Below are positions 8,646-16,974 of a stretch of DNA of 64,000 nucleotides, piece after piece (the stretch's first letter is position 1; each line of letters opens with the position of its first letter). A program made the translations under genes and the position numbers. Origin of the DNA: Allobogoriella alba (GTDB taxonomy: Bacteria; Actinomycetota; Actinomycetes; Actinomycetales; Actinomycetaceae); the NCBI RefSeq assembly GCF_042665525.1, contig NZ_JBHTCQ010000004.1, positions 186,001 to 250,000 on the forward strand, given 5' to 3'. The notes beneath the pieces are model-generated. The model did not search any database and was not told the DNA's origin. It saw only the letters and a program-made list of their open reading frames with translations.

Positions 8646-8833
8646 TGCCCGCCCTTCTGGACGAAGCCCTGGACGAAGGTCTCGGCGTTGGCCTCCAGGA
8701 CGGAGTCGATCTCGTCGAGGATGTCGTCCACGTCCTGGGTCCGCACCTGGCCGGCGGCGGCGACGGGCGGGTCGACCGGGTCTGGTCCCGGGTCGTCCCG
8801 CCGCTCGGTCCGGCGCTGTTCCTGCTCTGCCAT
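8642..8833 (-). CDS. pup: Prokaryotic ubiquitin-like protein Pup
   Basis: A 63-residue, acidic, probably disordered protein ending GGQ. The C-terminal Gln must be deamidated by Dop to Glu before PafA can attach it, so the GGQ ending fits the dop gene upstream. The helix-forming part VDDILDEIDSVLEANAETFVQGFVQKGG is the region that binds the ARC/Mpa coiled coil. It has a strong ribosome-binding site (CAGGAGGGAG, complement of 8841-8850) and a candidate promoter box (TAGGAT, complement of 8856-8861) that overlaps the dop stop codon. Confidence 0.97.
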   Translation of the reverse strand: MAEQEQRRTERRDDPGPDPVDPPVAAAGQVRTQDVDDILDEIDSVLEANAETFVQGFVQKGGQ

Positions 8834-8855
8834 GACGTAGCTCCCTCCTGGTGCG

Positions 8856-8861
8856 ATCCTA
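8856..8861 (-). promoter_or_regulatory. Candidate -10 box for pup-pafA
   Basis: TAGGAT on the minus strand. Its TAG is the stop codon of dop. Transcription would begin near 8848, just before the pup ribosome-binding site. No clear -35 was found. Confidence 0.4.
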
Positions 8862-10490
8862 CGCCGGTGGTCTGCGGAGATTGGCCAGCAGGTCCTCCGC
8901 CGTCGGTGAGGCGTCCAGCAGGCCGCCGACGTGATCGCGCGTGCCGCGCAGCGGGTCGTTCATCGGGACCCGGACCAGGTGGTCCCGGCCGGGGATGTCC
9001 AGGACCACGGACTGCCAGCCCGCCGCGCTGACCTGTCCCGGGTAGCGGGCCACGACCTGCCCGCGGAACCAGGCCCGGGTGTCGTGCGGCGGGGTGCGCT
9101 CGGCCTCGGCGACGTCCGCCTCGGCGACGAGACGCTCCACGCGGCCCGCCGCGGCGAGCCGCGCGACGATGGAGCGCTCCGGGCGCAGGTCCGACCACTG
9201 CAGGTCGAGCGCCTGGAGACGCGGGTGGTCCCACGGCAGTGACTCGCGCCGCCGCATCCCGTCCAGGATCTGCTTCTTCGCGACCCACTCCACCTCGCCG
9301 GCCGCGGTCGCGGGATTCGTGGCGAGTCGTTCCAGGACGCCGCCCCAGCGGTCCAGCAGCTCCGCCGTCGCGGTGTCCACGCCCGACGGCGGAGCGGCCT
9401 GCCGCACCGCGTCCGCCAGCACCTCGAGGTACGCGCGCTGGAGCTCCAGGGCGGTCATCTCGCGACCGTCGGCGAGCGTGAGGGCGTGGGTGAGCGTGGT
9501 GTCGTGGCTGACCGCCCACGTCTCGGCCACCGGGTTCGCGATCATCAGCGCGTCGAGCTCGAGCGGGACGGCGCGCTGCTCGAGCAGCCACAGCACGAGC
9601 GAGGTGGTGCCCAGCTTCAGGTAGGTCGAGACGTCGAACAGGTTGGCGTCGCCGCCGATCACGTGCAGACGGCGGTACCGCTCGGCGTCCGCGTGCGGCT
9701 CGTCGCGGGTGTTGATGATCGGACGGTTGAAGGTGGTCTCCAGCCCGACGTCGTTCTCGACGTAGTCCGCACGCTGGGAGATCTGGAAGCCGGGTGTCTG
9801 CGACCGCTGCCCGATGCCGACCCGGCCCGCGCCGCAGATGACCGGGCGGGTGACGAAGAACGGCGTGAGGTACCGGATGACGTCGCCGAAGTCGACGTCG
9901 CGGTCCATGAGGTAGTTCTCGTGCGTGCCGTATGCCGCGCCCTTGCCGTCGACGTTGTTCTTGTAGAGGACGACCTCGGCGACGTCCGGCAACCGCACCG
10001 CCCGGACCGCGTCCATCGCCGTGCGCATGACGAGCTCCCCGGCCCGGTCCCAACGGACGGCGTCCAGGGGTGTGGTGACCTCGGGGCTGGAGTACTCGGG
10101 GTGGGCGTGGTCCACGTACAGCCGGGCGCCGTTCTCGAGCACGGCGTTGTGCGCGGCGGGCAGCGCGGACTCCGCCGCGGTGGGCCGGCGGACGTAGGTC
10201 TGGTCGTGGGAGAGCGGGCCGCCCGGCGCGTCGGTCAGCTGTGACGGGGCCGCCGCGGCCCGGTCCATGCGGAATCCGCGGGCGTCCGCCAGCGGGTCCT
10301 CGCCGGCGTAGTCCCAGGCGACCTGCTGCCCGGGCGCGGCGTGCTGGGCGGCGTACGCGGAGACCACGTGCGTGGACAGGACCACGGGGTTGGCGCGCGG
10401 GTTGCCCGGTTCCAGGATGCCGTACTCGGTCTCGATCCCCATCGGCCGCCGGACGAACGAGCCACCGGCCTGCGTCGTCTGCCCTGTCAC
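8859..10490 (-). CDS. dop: Pup deamidase/depupylase Dop
   Basis: A 543-residue paralogue of PafA beginning RRPMGIETEYGILEPGNPRANPV. Dop deamidates the C-terminal Gln of Pup and can also remove Pup from substrates. The insert just after the first strand and the longer HVVSAYAA region are Dop-specific (Dop loop); ENGARLYVDHAHPEYSSPE and LYKNNVDGKGAAYGTHENYL parallel PafA. The GTG start at 10490 overlaps the arc stop (GTGA, 10487-10490). A start at the internal Met17 is possible, but the coupled start is preferred. It lies in the arc-dop-pup-pafA operon. Confidence 0.95.
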   Translation of the reverse strand: MTGQTTQAGGSFVRRPMGIETEYGILEPGNPRANPVVLSTHVVSAYAAQHAAPGQQVAWDYAGEDPLADARGFRMDRAAAAPSQLTDAPGGPLSHDQTYVRRPTAAESALPAAHNAVLENGARLYVDHAHPEYSSPEVTTPLDAVRWDRAGELVMRTAMDAVRAVRLPDVAEVVLYKNNVDGKGAAYGTHENYLMDRDVDFGDVIRYLTPFFVTRPVICGAGRVGIGQRSQTPGFQISQRADYVENDVGLETTFNRPIINTRDEPHADAERYRRLHVIGGDANLFDVSTYLKLGTTSLVLWLLEQRAVPLELDALMIANPVAETWAVSHDTTLTHALTLADGREMTALELQRAYLEVLADAVRQAAPPSGVDTATAELLDRWGGVLERLATNPATAAGEVEWVAKKQILDGMRRRESLPWDHPRLQALDLQWSDLRPERSIVARLAAAGRVERLVAEADVAEAERTPPHDTRAWFRGQVVARYPGQVSAAGWQSVVLDIPGRDHLVRVPMNDPLRGTRDHVGGLLDASPTAEDLLANLRRPPA

Positions 10491-12181
10491 AGGTACCCCG
10501 GCGCCGGGGTGACCGTCTCCACGTCCTCCCCCGCTGCGGGTCCCGCGAGCGCGACGTTCCCCGTGCTCGCGGCGCCGCGCCCGCCGAGGGTCCGCAGGTA
10601 GGTGATCCGCTCGCCCTTCTTTCCGGACACTCGCGCCCAGTCGTCGGGATTGGTGGTGTTCGGCAGGTCCTCGTTCTCCCGCATCTCGGCGGCGAGCGCC
10701 TCGAGCAGGTGCTCGGTCCGCAGCCCCCGACCGCCGTGCGAGAGCAGGTCCTTGATGGCCCGCTTCTTGGCCCGATCCACGATGTTCGCCATCATGGCGC
10801 CGGAGGCGAAGTCGCTCATGTGCATGACCTCCTTGTCCCCGGAGGCGTAGGTGACCTCCAGGAACTCGGTCTCCGGTCCGGTGGCGTACAGGGCATCCAC
10901 CACGGCGTCGATCATGGCGGCGACCGTGCGGGCGGGGTCGCCGTCGTGCCGGGCGAGCTCGTCCTCGTGCAGCGGGAGGGTGGGCGTGAGGTACTTCGCG
11001 AAGATCTCCCGCGCCCCTTCGGCGTCCGGGCGCTCGATCTTGATCTTCACGTCCAGGCGTCCCGGACGCAGGATCGCCGGGTCGATCATGTCCTCGCGGT
11101 TCGAGGCGCCGATGACGATGACGTTCTCGAGCTTCTCGACCCCGTCGATCTCGCTGAGGAGCTGCGGCACCACGGTGGTCTCGACGTCGGAGGACACGCC
11201 GGTCCCGCGGGTGCGGAACAGCGACTCCATCTCGTCGAAGAAGACCACCACCGGGATGCCGCGCGCGGCCTTCTCCCGTGCGCGGGCGAAGATCACCCGG
11301 ATCTGCCGCTCGGTCTCCCCGACGTACTTGTTGAGGAGCTCGGGCCCCTTGATGTTGAGGAAGTAGCTGCGCGCCGCCGCCCCGTGGCCGGTCGCCTCGG
11401 GCTGGTCGGCGACGCTCCCCCGGTTCTCCGCCGTCGTGGCGAGGGAGGTGGCGACCGCCTTGGCGATGAGGGTCTTGCCGCAGCCCGGCGGCCCGTACAG
11501 CAGCACGCCCTTCGGGGGCTTGAGGCCGTGCTCCCGGTACAGCTCCGGGTGCAGGAAGGGCAGCTCGACCGTGTCGCGGATCTGCTCGATCTGCGGCCCG
11601 AGGCCACCGATGTCGGAGTAGTGGGTGTCCGGCACCTCCTCGAGGAGGAGCTCCTCGACCTCGGAGCGCACGATCCGTTCGAGCACGAACCCGGTGCGCA
11701 GGTCGGCCGTGAGCGCATCCCCCACGCGGACCCCGGAGGTGAGCAGCGGTCCGGCGAGCCGCAGGACGCGCTCGTCGTCGCTGCGGGCCAGGACCAGCAC
11801 CCGGTCCCCGTCCAGCAGCTCCTTGACGGTGACGATCTCACCGGTGGTCTCGAACGTCCCCGCGCCGATGACGAGGAGCTGCTCGTTCAGGCGCACCTCC
11901 TGCCCGGGCCGCAGCGCCCCGAGGGGCACCGCCGCCGAGACGGCGAGGCGCATCTTCCGTCCGCCGACGACGACGTCCGCCTCGCGCTCGTCGACGTGCG
12001 CGGCGAGGAACGTGCCGTAGGAGCCCGGAGGCTTGGTGACGGCGTCCAGCTGCTCCTGCATCTGGATGAGCCGCTGCCGCGCCGCGTCGAGGGCCTGCGC
12101 GAGACGCTCGTTCTTGCTCGCGAGCGAGATCGCCCGCTGCTCGAGCTCGCGTGTCCTGCCCTCGCCGTCGGCCTCTGCCAT
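10487..12181 (-). CDS. arc: Proteasome-associated AAA ATPase ARC/Mpa
   Basis: A 564-residue AAA protein: N-terminal coiled coil (about 8-50, ELEQRAISLASKNERLAQAL) that recruits Pup, two OB folds, then one AAA domain with Walker A GPPGCGKT (230-237), Walker B VVVFFDEMES and sensor/arginine-finger residues. It forms hexameric rings that unfold pupylated proteins. The C-terminus is GYL, matching the penultimate-Tyr motif by which Mpa docks on the 20S proteasome, yet no proteasome genes are nearby. The start at 12181 follows GAGGGAAGGA; a -10 box lies at 12210-12215. Upstream in-frame codons are rejected. Confidence 0.96.
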   Translation of the reverse strand: MAEADGEGRTRELEQRAISLASKNERLAQALDAARQRLIQMQEQLDAVTKPPGSYGTFLAAHVDEREADVVVGGRKMRLAVSAAVPLGALRPGQEVRLNEQLLVIGAGTFETTGEIVTVKELLDGDRVLVLARSDDERVLRLAGPLLTSGVRVGDALTADLRTGFVLERIVRSEVEELLLEEVPDTHYSDIGGLGPQIEQIRDTVELPFLHPELYREHGLKPPKGVLLYGPPGCGKTLIAKAVATSLATTAENRGSVADQPEATGHGAAARSYFLNIKGPELLNKYVGETERQIRVIFARAREKAARGIPVVVFFDEMESLFRTRGTGVSSDVETTVVPQLLSEIDGVEKLENVIVIGASNREDMIDPAILRPGRLDVKIKIERPDAEGAREIFAKYLTPTLPLHEDELARHDGDPARTVAAMIDAVVDALYATGPETEFLEVTYASGDKEVMHMSDFASGAMMANIVDRAKKRAIKDLLSHGGRGLRTEHLLEALAAEMRENEDLPNTTNPDDWARVSGKKGERITYLRTLGGRGAASTGNVALAGPAAGEDVETVTPAPGYL

Positions 12182-12209
12182 CACGGTCCTTCCCTCGTCA
12201 CCGGCCTCC

Positions 12210-12215
12210 AGCGTA
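12210..12215 (-). promoter_or_regulatory. Candidate -10 box for the arc-dop-pup-pafA operon
   Basis: TACGCT on the minus strand, about 28 bases before the arc start codon and followed by its ribosome-binding site. The trmI gene ends at 12276, so arc may have its own promoter as well as read-through. No -35 is clear. Confidence 0.4.
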
Positions 12216-12275
12216 GGACCGGGCGGCACTCCCCTGCCCAGGTGTCCGCGGTCCGGCCGGGCCCGGGCGCGAGGT

Positions 12276-13376
12276 TCATTCCCCCGGCGGCCGGCTCGCC
12301 AGTCCGGTCTCCTCGATCTCGGCCCGGCGCCGGACGTCCCGGCGCACCCGGCGGACCTTCTTGTCGGACACCGGCCGTTCACCGAGCGCCTCGGGCGTCC
12401 AGTCCTCGACGACGGCGCCGGTGGCGCCGGCCTCACCGGCGTCGGCCGGGTAGGCCCCCTTCGCCGGCCGCCGGGTGCGCTTCGGCGGCGTGGTCCCGGG
12501 CGCCAGCCGGCGCGCGGTGATCAGGAAGCCGGTATGCCCGATCATCCGGTGGTCCGGCCGGACCGCCAGGCCCTCGAGGTGCCAGGTGCGCACCATCGAC
12601 TCCCAGGCACGCGGCTCGGTGAACTGCTCGGTCTCGCGGAGCTCCTCGGCGAACCGGCTCAGCTGCGTCGTGGTCGCGACGTAGGCGAGCAGCAGGCCGC
12701 CGGGCGCCAGGGCGTCGGCGCCGACGGCGAGGTTCTCCCACGGCGCCAGCATGTCCAGCACCATCCGGTCCACGGAGGCGGGCGCGACGGCGTCCGGCAG
12801 CACGTCCGCCAGGTCGCCGGTGCGGACCTCCCATGCCGGGTGCGGACCGCCGAACCAGGACTCGACGTTCCCGATCGCGATGTCCGCGAAGTCCTCGCGC
12901 CGCTCGACGCTGAGCAGGTGCCCGTGCTCACCGATCGCGGACAGCAGGCTCATGGTCAGGGCGCCCGACCCGACGCCCGCCTCCACCACGCGGGCTCCGG
13001 GGAAGATGTCCCCCATCTGCACGATCTGCCCGGCGTCCTTCGGGTACACGACAGCGGCGCCGCGCGGCATGGACAGCACGTAGTCGCTGAGCAGCGGGCG
13101 CAGGGCGAGCAGCTGGTGCCCGGTGGGGGTGTCGAGGACGGTGCCGTCGGGCTTGCCGATGAGATCGGCGTGCCGGAACGAGCCGCGCTGGCTCTGGAAG
13201 AACCCGTCATGGGTGAGCACGACCGTGTACATCCGGCCCTTGACGTCGGTGAGCTGCACCCGCTCCCCCGCCCGGAACGGGCCACGGCGTCGTGCCGGAC
13301 CGCCGGGCAGGGGCGATTCGCCGTCGCCGGGCGTCATGCCCTCGCCGGGCCTCTCGGGCGGGTTCTCGCTGGTCAC
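12276..13376 (-). CDS. trmI: tRNA (adenine-58-N1)-methyltransferase
   Basis: A 366-residue TrmI-family enzyme that makes m1A58 in the T loop of tRNA, stabilising tRNA structure. After a Pro/Gly-rich N-terminus comes a beta-barrel region (FRAGERVQLTDVKGRMYTVVL) and a Rossmann methyltransferase domain with the SAM motif VVEAGVGSGALTMSLL (about 134-149). The preceding PKDAGQIV is diagnostic of the family. The C-terminus is a basic extension. It sits 11 bases after the M50 gene and before arc, the usual actinobacterial order. Confidence 0.94.
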   Translation of the reverse strand: MTSENPPERPGEGMTPGDGESPLPGGPARRRGPFRAGERVQLTDVKGRMYTVVLTHDGFFQSQRGSFRHADLIGKPDGTVLDTPTGHQLLALRPLLSDYVLSMPRGAAVVYPKDAGQIVQMGDIFPGARVVEAGVGSGALTMSLLSAIGEHGHLLSVERREDFADIAIGNVESWFGGPHPAWEVRTGDLADVLPDAVAPASVDRMVLDMLAPWENLAVGADALAPGGLLLAYVATTTQLSRFAEELRETEQFTEPRAWESMVRTWHLEGLAVRPDHRMIGHTGFLITARRLAPGTTPPKRTRRPAKGAYPADAGEAGATGAVVEDWTPEALGERPVSDKKVRRVRRDVRRRAEIEETGLASRPPGE

Positions 13377-13387
13377 GCCGGGCGAGT

Positions 13388-14524
13388 CTACGGGCGGGCC
13401 GTACGCATCGCGCGCGCCACCGCGGCGACGTCGACGACGCCGCGGACCTCGCCGTCGTCGAGGAGGACCACGAACGATCCATGGTGCTGCGCGACGGCGA
13501 CGGCCTCGAGCGCGGCCGCGCCACGGGTGACCACGACGACCTGCTGCGGCGCGAGAGTCCGGGCGACCGCGGTCGCCGGCGTCTGAGCGCGGGCCTCCGC
13601 CGGGACCTGGGCGGCCGCGTCCGGGTCGAGCAGCGCCACAGGCCGGCCCGCCGCCACCAGGACGACGTGGGCGCCCTCACCGGCGGAACCGGCCGCGTCC
13701 GCGAGCGAGGATCCGGCGTCGACGGCGACCGCCGGCACGGCGAGCGCGCCGAGGTCGATCGAGGCCACCTGCCGCCGGGCACGGGCGGCGCGCAGCGCCT
13801 CGCCCGCACCGGTCCACAGGAAAAACGCGATGAGCAGCAGCCACACATCCGACAGGTCGGGTCGCCGGCCCTGGACGAGCGGGACGACCAGCACGACCAC
13901 GACGATCCCGGCGACGACGAGCCGACCGATCCACGCGGCGGCCACCGTCCCACGGGTCCGGTCGCCCGTGACTCCCCAGACGATCGCCTCGAGCACGTGG
14001 CCGCCGTCGAGCGGGAGTCCCGGTAGCAAGTTGAACGCGGCGACGAGCCCGTTGGAGAAGAGCGCCCCGTACACGAGCAGGGCACCCGGGCCGGTGATCG
14101 TCAGGGTCTCCAGCGCGAGCCACGCGAGAAGGGCCAGCATCGCGTTCGCGGCCGGCCCGGCGATCGCGACCAGCGCCGACACGCCGGGTCGGCCCAGGTC
14201 CTGCTCGAACGAGGTGTGGCCGCCCCAGAAGGTCATCACGTACTCACGCGGCCGGACCCCGAAGCGCAGCGCGGTGAAGCCGTGAGCCAGCTCGTGCAGC
14301 AGCACCGAGACGAACAGCATGACGACGAACGCGACCGTCGTCGCCACCACGGTCCCGAGGCCGGCACCAGGCACGAGGTCGCGCACGAGCGGGAAGTACA
14401 GGAGCACCAGCACCGCAGCGATGAGCACCCAGGAGGCTCCGAGCACCACGGGGATGCCACCGACGCGTCCGACCACCCAGCCGGAGCGCACCCGGGTACC
14501 GAGGCGGGGGCGAGGGCTGGTCAC
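13388..14524 (-). CDS. Site-2 protease family (M50) membrane zinc metalloprotease with CBS-like tail
   Basis: A 378-residue membrane protein. HELAH (77-81) is the zinc-binding motif in a transmembrane helix and NLLPGLPLDGGHVLEA supplies the third ligand aspartate. About six hydrophobic segments are visible. The C-terminal third (about 250-378) is soluble with two CBS-like halves (VPAEARAQTPATAVARTL and VVLLDDGEVRGVVDVAAVA), as in Rip3-type proteases. Such proteases release membrane-bound factors; the target is unknown. The GTG start at 14524 is chosen because TACGCT (complement of 14531-14536) lies six bases upstream; an ATG at 14578 would precede the promoter. Confidence 0.88.
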   Translation of the reverse strand: MTSPRPRLGTRVRSGWVVGRVGGIPVVLGASWVLIAAVLVLLYFPLVRDLVPGAGLGTVVATTVAFVVMLFVSVLLHELAHGFTALRFGVRPREYVMTFWGGHTSFEQDLGRPGVSALVAIAGPAANAMLALLAWLALETLTITGPGALLVYGALFSNGLVAAFNLLPGLPLDGGHVLEAIVWGVTGDRTRGTVAAAWIGRLVVAGIVVVVLVVPLVQGRRPDLSDVWLLLIAFFLWTGAGEALRAARARRQVASIDLGALAVPAVAVDAGSSLADAAGSAGEGAHVVLVAAGRPVALLDPDAAAQVPAEARAQTPATAVARTLAPQQVVVVTRGAAALEAVAVAQHHGSFVVLLDDGEVRGVVDVAAVARAMRTARP

Positions 14525-14597
14525 CGGGCCAGCGTAGGCGGACCGGAGGGCGTCGTGGACAGCGCGCCCGTACGGCACCGGACCCGGGATCGTGGCG

Positions 14598-16052
14598 TCA
14601 GGACACGATCAGCCACAACAGGCCGACGAGGAGCATCCCGGCCCATCCGAGCACGGTCGCGATGACCGTCCAGGTGCGGAGACCGTCGGCCACCGAGAGC
14701 CCGAGGAACCGGGAGGCGATCCAGAACCCGGAGTCGTTGATGTGGGCCAGGGCGACCGACCCGCAGCCGATGGCCAGCACGATGAGCACCACCTGGATCG
14801 ACGAGTAGTCACCACCGCTGACAGTCCCCTGGATCAGGCCGGCGGAGGTGAGCGTCGCCACCGTGCCGGAGCCCTGCGCCACCTTGAACACGCTCGCGAG
14901 GAGGAACGCGAGCACGAGGATCGGCACGCCGGCGTCGACGAGCATCCCGGACACGGAGTCACCGATGCCGGTGTCCGTGAGGACGCGCGCGAAGACGCCT
15001 CCGGCGCCCGTGACGAAGACGACGATCGCGGCGGGAGCGAGCGAGCGGTCCATGACGGAGCCGATGTCCTCGCGTCCCCAGCCGTGCCGCACGCCGAGGA
15101 CGTACATGGCCAGGGCGACGGCGAGCAGGAGGGCCAGACCGGGCTGTCCGATCAACGAGACGACGTTGGCTGCCGAGCTCCCCTCCTCCAGGAGGAGTCC
15201 ACCGACGGTGCCGACGGAGATCATGAGGATCGGGAGGAGCACCATCGTCAGCACGGCACCCGGGCCGGGCGTGGTCCGGGTGACCGTCGCCGTCCTCGTG
15301 GCCGTGGCCACGCCGCCGTGACCCGCATCGGACCTGGCACCCAGGACGGCGGCGGGTGCGCCGCCGTCGGCACGCTCGTCCGGGGTCGTGTCCGAGCCGT
15401 CGAACCTGGCGCGGACCATCGGGTCGAGCGGGAAGTCCCGGCGCGAGGTGATGACCTTGCCCGTCACGTAGGCGAGGACGCCCACCGGGATCGAGATCAG
15501 CAGGCCCACGACGGTGACCAGGCCGATGTCGGCGCCCAGGAGCGTGCTGCTGCCCGTGACCCCCGGGTGGGGCGGGACGAGATTGTGGATGAAGACCATC
15601 AGCCCCGCGATGGGGACGCCCACGTAGACCGGGGAGCGGTGCCCGGCGGCCCGAGCAAAGCTGAACATGATCGGGACGAGGATGATGAAGGCGACGTCGA
15701 AGAAGATCGGGATCGCGATCACGGCGGAGGCCAGCAGGAGAGCCGGGCCGACGCGTTCCTTCCCGAGCCGGGCGGTGAAGCGAGCGGCGAGCACGTGGGC
15801 ACCGCCGGTCTGCTCGATGATCGCGCCGAGCATGGCGCCGAGGCCGACGAGGAGCGCGACGTTGCCCAGGGTGCTGCCCATCCCCTCGATCATCGTGGGG
15901 AGCACCTCCTGCGGAGGCATGCCGGTGGCCAGCGCGGTGACCAGAGCGACCAGCAGCAGGGCGACGAAGGCAGGCAGCTTGACCTTCATCACGAGGAACA
16001 GCAGCAGGGCGATCGCCAGTGCGGCGGCGATCCCGAGGTAGACCGGAGACAT
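14598..16052 (-). CDS. GntP family gluconate/sugar-acid:H+ symporter
   Basis: A 484-residue permease with about 12 hydrophobic segments. The GntP signatures are seen: GLGAMLGAIIEQTGGAHVLA, IPIFFDVAFIILVPI, VPPHPG and the late GSGTVATLTSAGLI and ALAHINDSGFW. Members import gluconate or other aldonic and hydroxy acids with protons. A Thr/Ala-rich loop (about 220-270) interrupts the middle. It is the last gene of the leftward GntR-controlled cassette. The start at 16052 has an AAGAGGA ribosome-binding site. The exact substrate cannot be read from sequence. Confidence 0.92.
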   Translation of the reverse strand: MSPVYLGIAAALAIALLLFLVMKVKLPAFVALLLVALVTALATGMPPQEVLPTMIEGMGSTLGNVALLVGLGAMLGAIIEQTGGAHVLAARFTARLGKERVGPALLLASAVIAIPIFFDVAFIILVPIMFSFARAAGHRSPVYVGVPIAGLMVFIHNLVPPHPGVTGSSTLLGADIGLVTVVGLLISIPVGVLAYVTGKVITSRRDFPLDPMVRARFDGSDTTPDERADGGAPAAVLGARSDAGHGGVATATRTATVTRTTPGPGAVLTMVLLPILMISVGTVGGLLLEEGSSAANVVSLIGQPGLALLLAVALAMYVLGVRHGWGREDIGSVMDRSLAPAAIVVFVTGAGGVFARVLTDTGIGDSVSGMLVDAGVPILVLAFLLASVFKVAQGSGTVATLTSAGLIQGTVSGGDYSSIQVVLIVLAIGCGSVALAHINDSGFWIASRFLGLSVADGLRTWTVIATVLGWAGMLLVGLLWLIVS

Positions 16053-16116
16053 GGACGTCCTCTTTCCGTGCGTCGTCGAGCGGAAGGGTTGTGCTACGGC
16101 CCGAAGAGCCGTCGTC

Positions 16117-16974
16117 TCAGCGCCGGATGGACTCGATCCCCAGCATCTGGGTGATGGTCTCGTCGAGCACGGAGTCGTCGAAGACGCGCTTCCAGTCGTC
16201 CTTGACGATCATCCTTCGCCCGTGGCCCATCGCGATGTGGCAGGCGTCGGAGAACGGGTTGTCGCCCCGGAGGGCGTTCGCCAGCGCGACCTGGATGTGG
16301 CCGAAGAAGAGCGCCTCGGCAGCGGGCCGGGGGACGCCGACCTTGTTGACGGTCTCCTCGAGGGCCTCCTTGAGGAGCTCGCCGATCATGCAGGCGATCG
16401 TCTCGACGAGCGTCGGTTCGAGGACGGCGAGCTGCTTGACACTCACCCAGTACACCTCGATGACGGGTGCGTAGATGGTGCGGATGACCGCCTCGGCGAG
16501 CTCCTTGACGGCCTCGTTGCCCGAGTCGACGGCCGCGACGGCGTTCTGCGGGGCGGCGATGCCACCGAAGGTGTCTGCGTACTCCTCCTTGGTGGTGCGC
16601 TCCAGGAAGATCGAGGGGTGGGCCGGGTGTGCGCACACATACTCGATCCCGTCGCGCTGGTGGAGCAGGCCGGCGTACGCGGCGGCGGGGTCGAGGGTGA
16701 GGACGATGGCGCCTTCCTTCAGGCGAGGCACGACCTGCTCGCTGACCGTGCCCAGCACGACGTCGGGCACCGCCAGGATCACGACGTCGGCGTCGACGAC
16801 CGCCTCATCGGTCCCGGAGACCTCGAGGCCCAGAGCGCGGACGCGCTCCTGCCCGGCCGGCGAGGCGTCGGTGTAGTGGACCGTGGCTCCGGTCGTCCGG
16901 AGGTTGTTCGACACGCGCTGGCCCATCTTGCCGCCGGCGCCGATGACGGTGATCGTCAGGTCGTCCACGTTCAT
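16117..16974 (-). CDS. NAD-dependent dehydrogenase with phosphogluconate-dehydrogenase-type C-terminal domain (possibly ApnO-like)
   Basis: A 285-residue cytoplasmic oxidoreductase. The Rossmann motif VIGAGGKMGQRV (about 8-19) is followed by PDVVLGTVSEQVVP and CAHPAHPSIF; the second half is helical (VKQLAVLEPTLVETIACMIGELLKEALEE). This pattern recalls the PGDH-C family that includes D-apionate oxidoisomerase, which oxidises a branched sugar acid. That function is suggested by family and by the GntP partner, not proven; no sugar-acid kinase is in the cassette. The ATG at 16974 overlaps the upstream stop (ATGA, 16971-16974). Confidence 0.8.
   Translation of the reverse strand: MNVDDLTITVIGAGGKMGQRVSNNLRTTGATVHYTDASPAGQERVRALGLEVSGTDEAVVDADVVILAVPDVVLGTVSEQVVPRLKEGAIVLTLDPAAAYAGLLHQRDGIEYVCAHPAHPSIFLERTTKEEYADTFGGIAAPQNAVAAVDSGNEAVKELAEAVIRTIYAPVIEVYWVSVKQLAVLEPTLVETIACMIGELLKEALEETVNKVGVPRPAAEALFFGHIQVALANALRGDNPFSDACHIAMGHGRRMIVKDDWKRVFDDSVLDETITQMLGIESIRR

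Noticed and set aside
7186..10053. 955-codon minus-strand open frame
   Set aside because: Overlaps dop, pup and pafA in another frame; His/Arg/Gly-rich translation without any motif.
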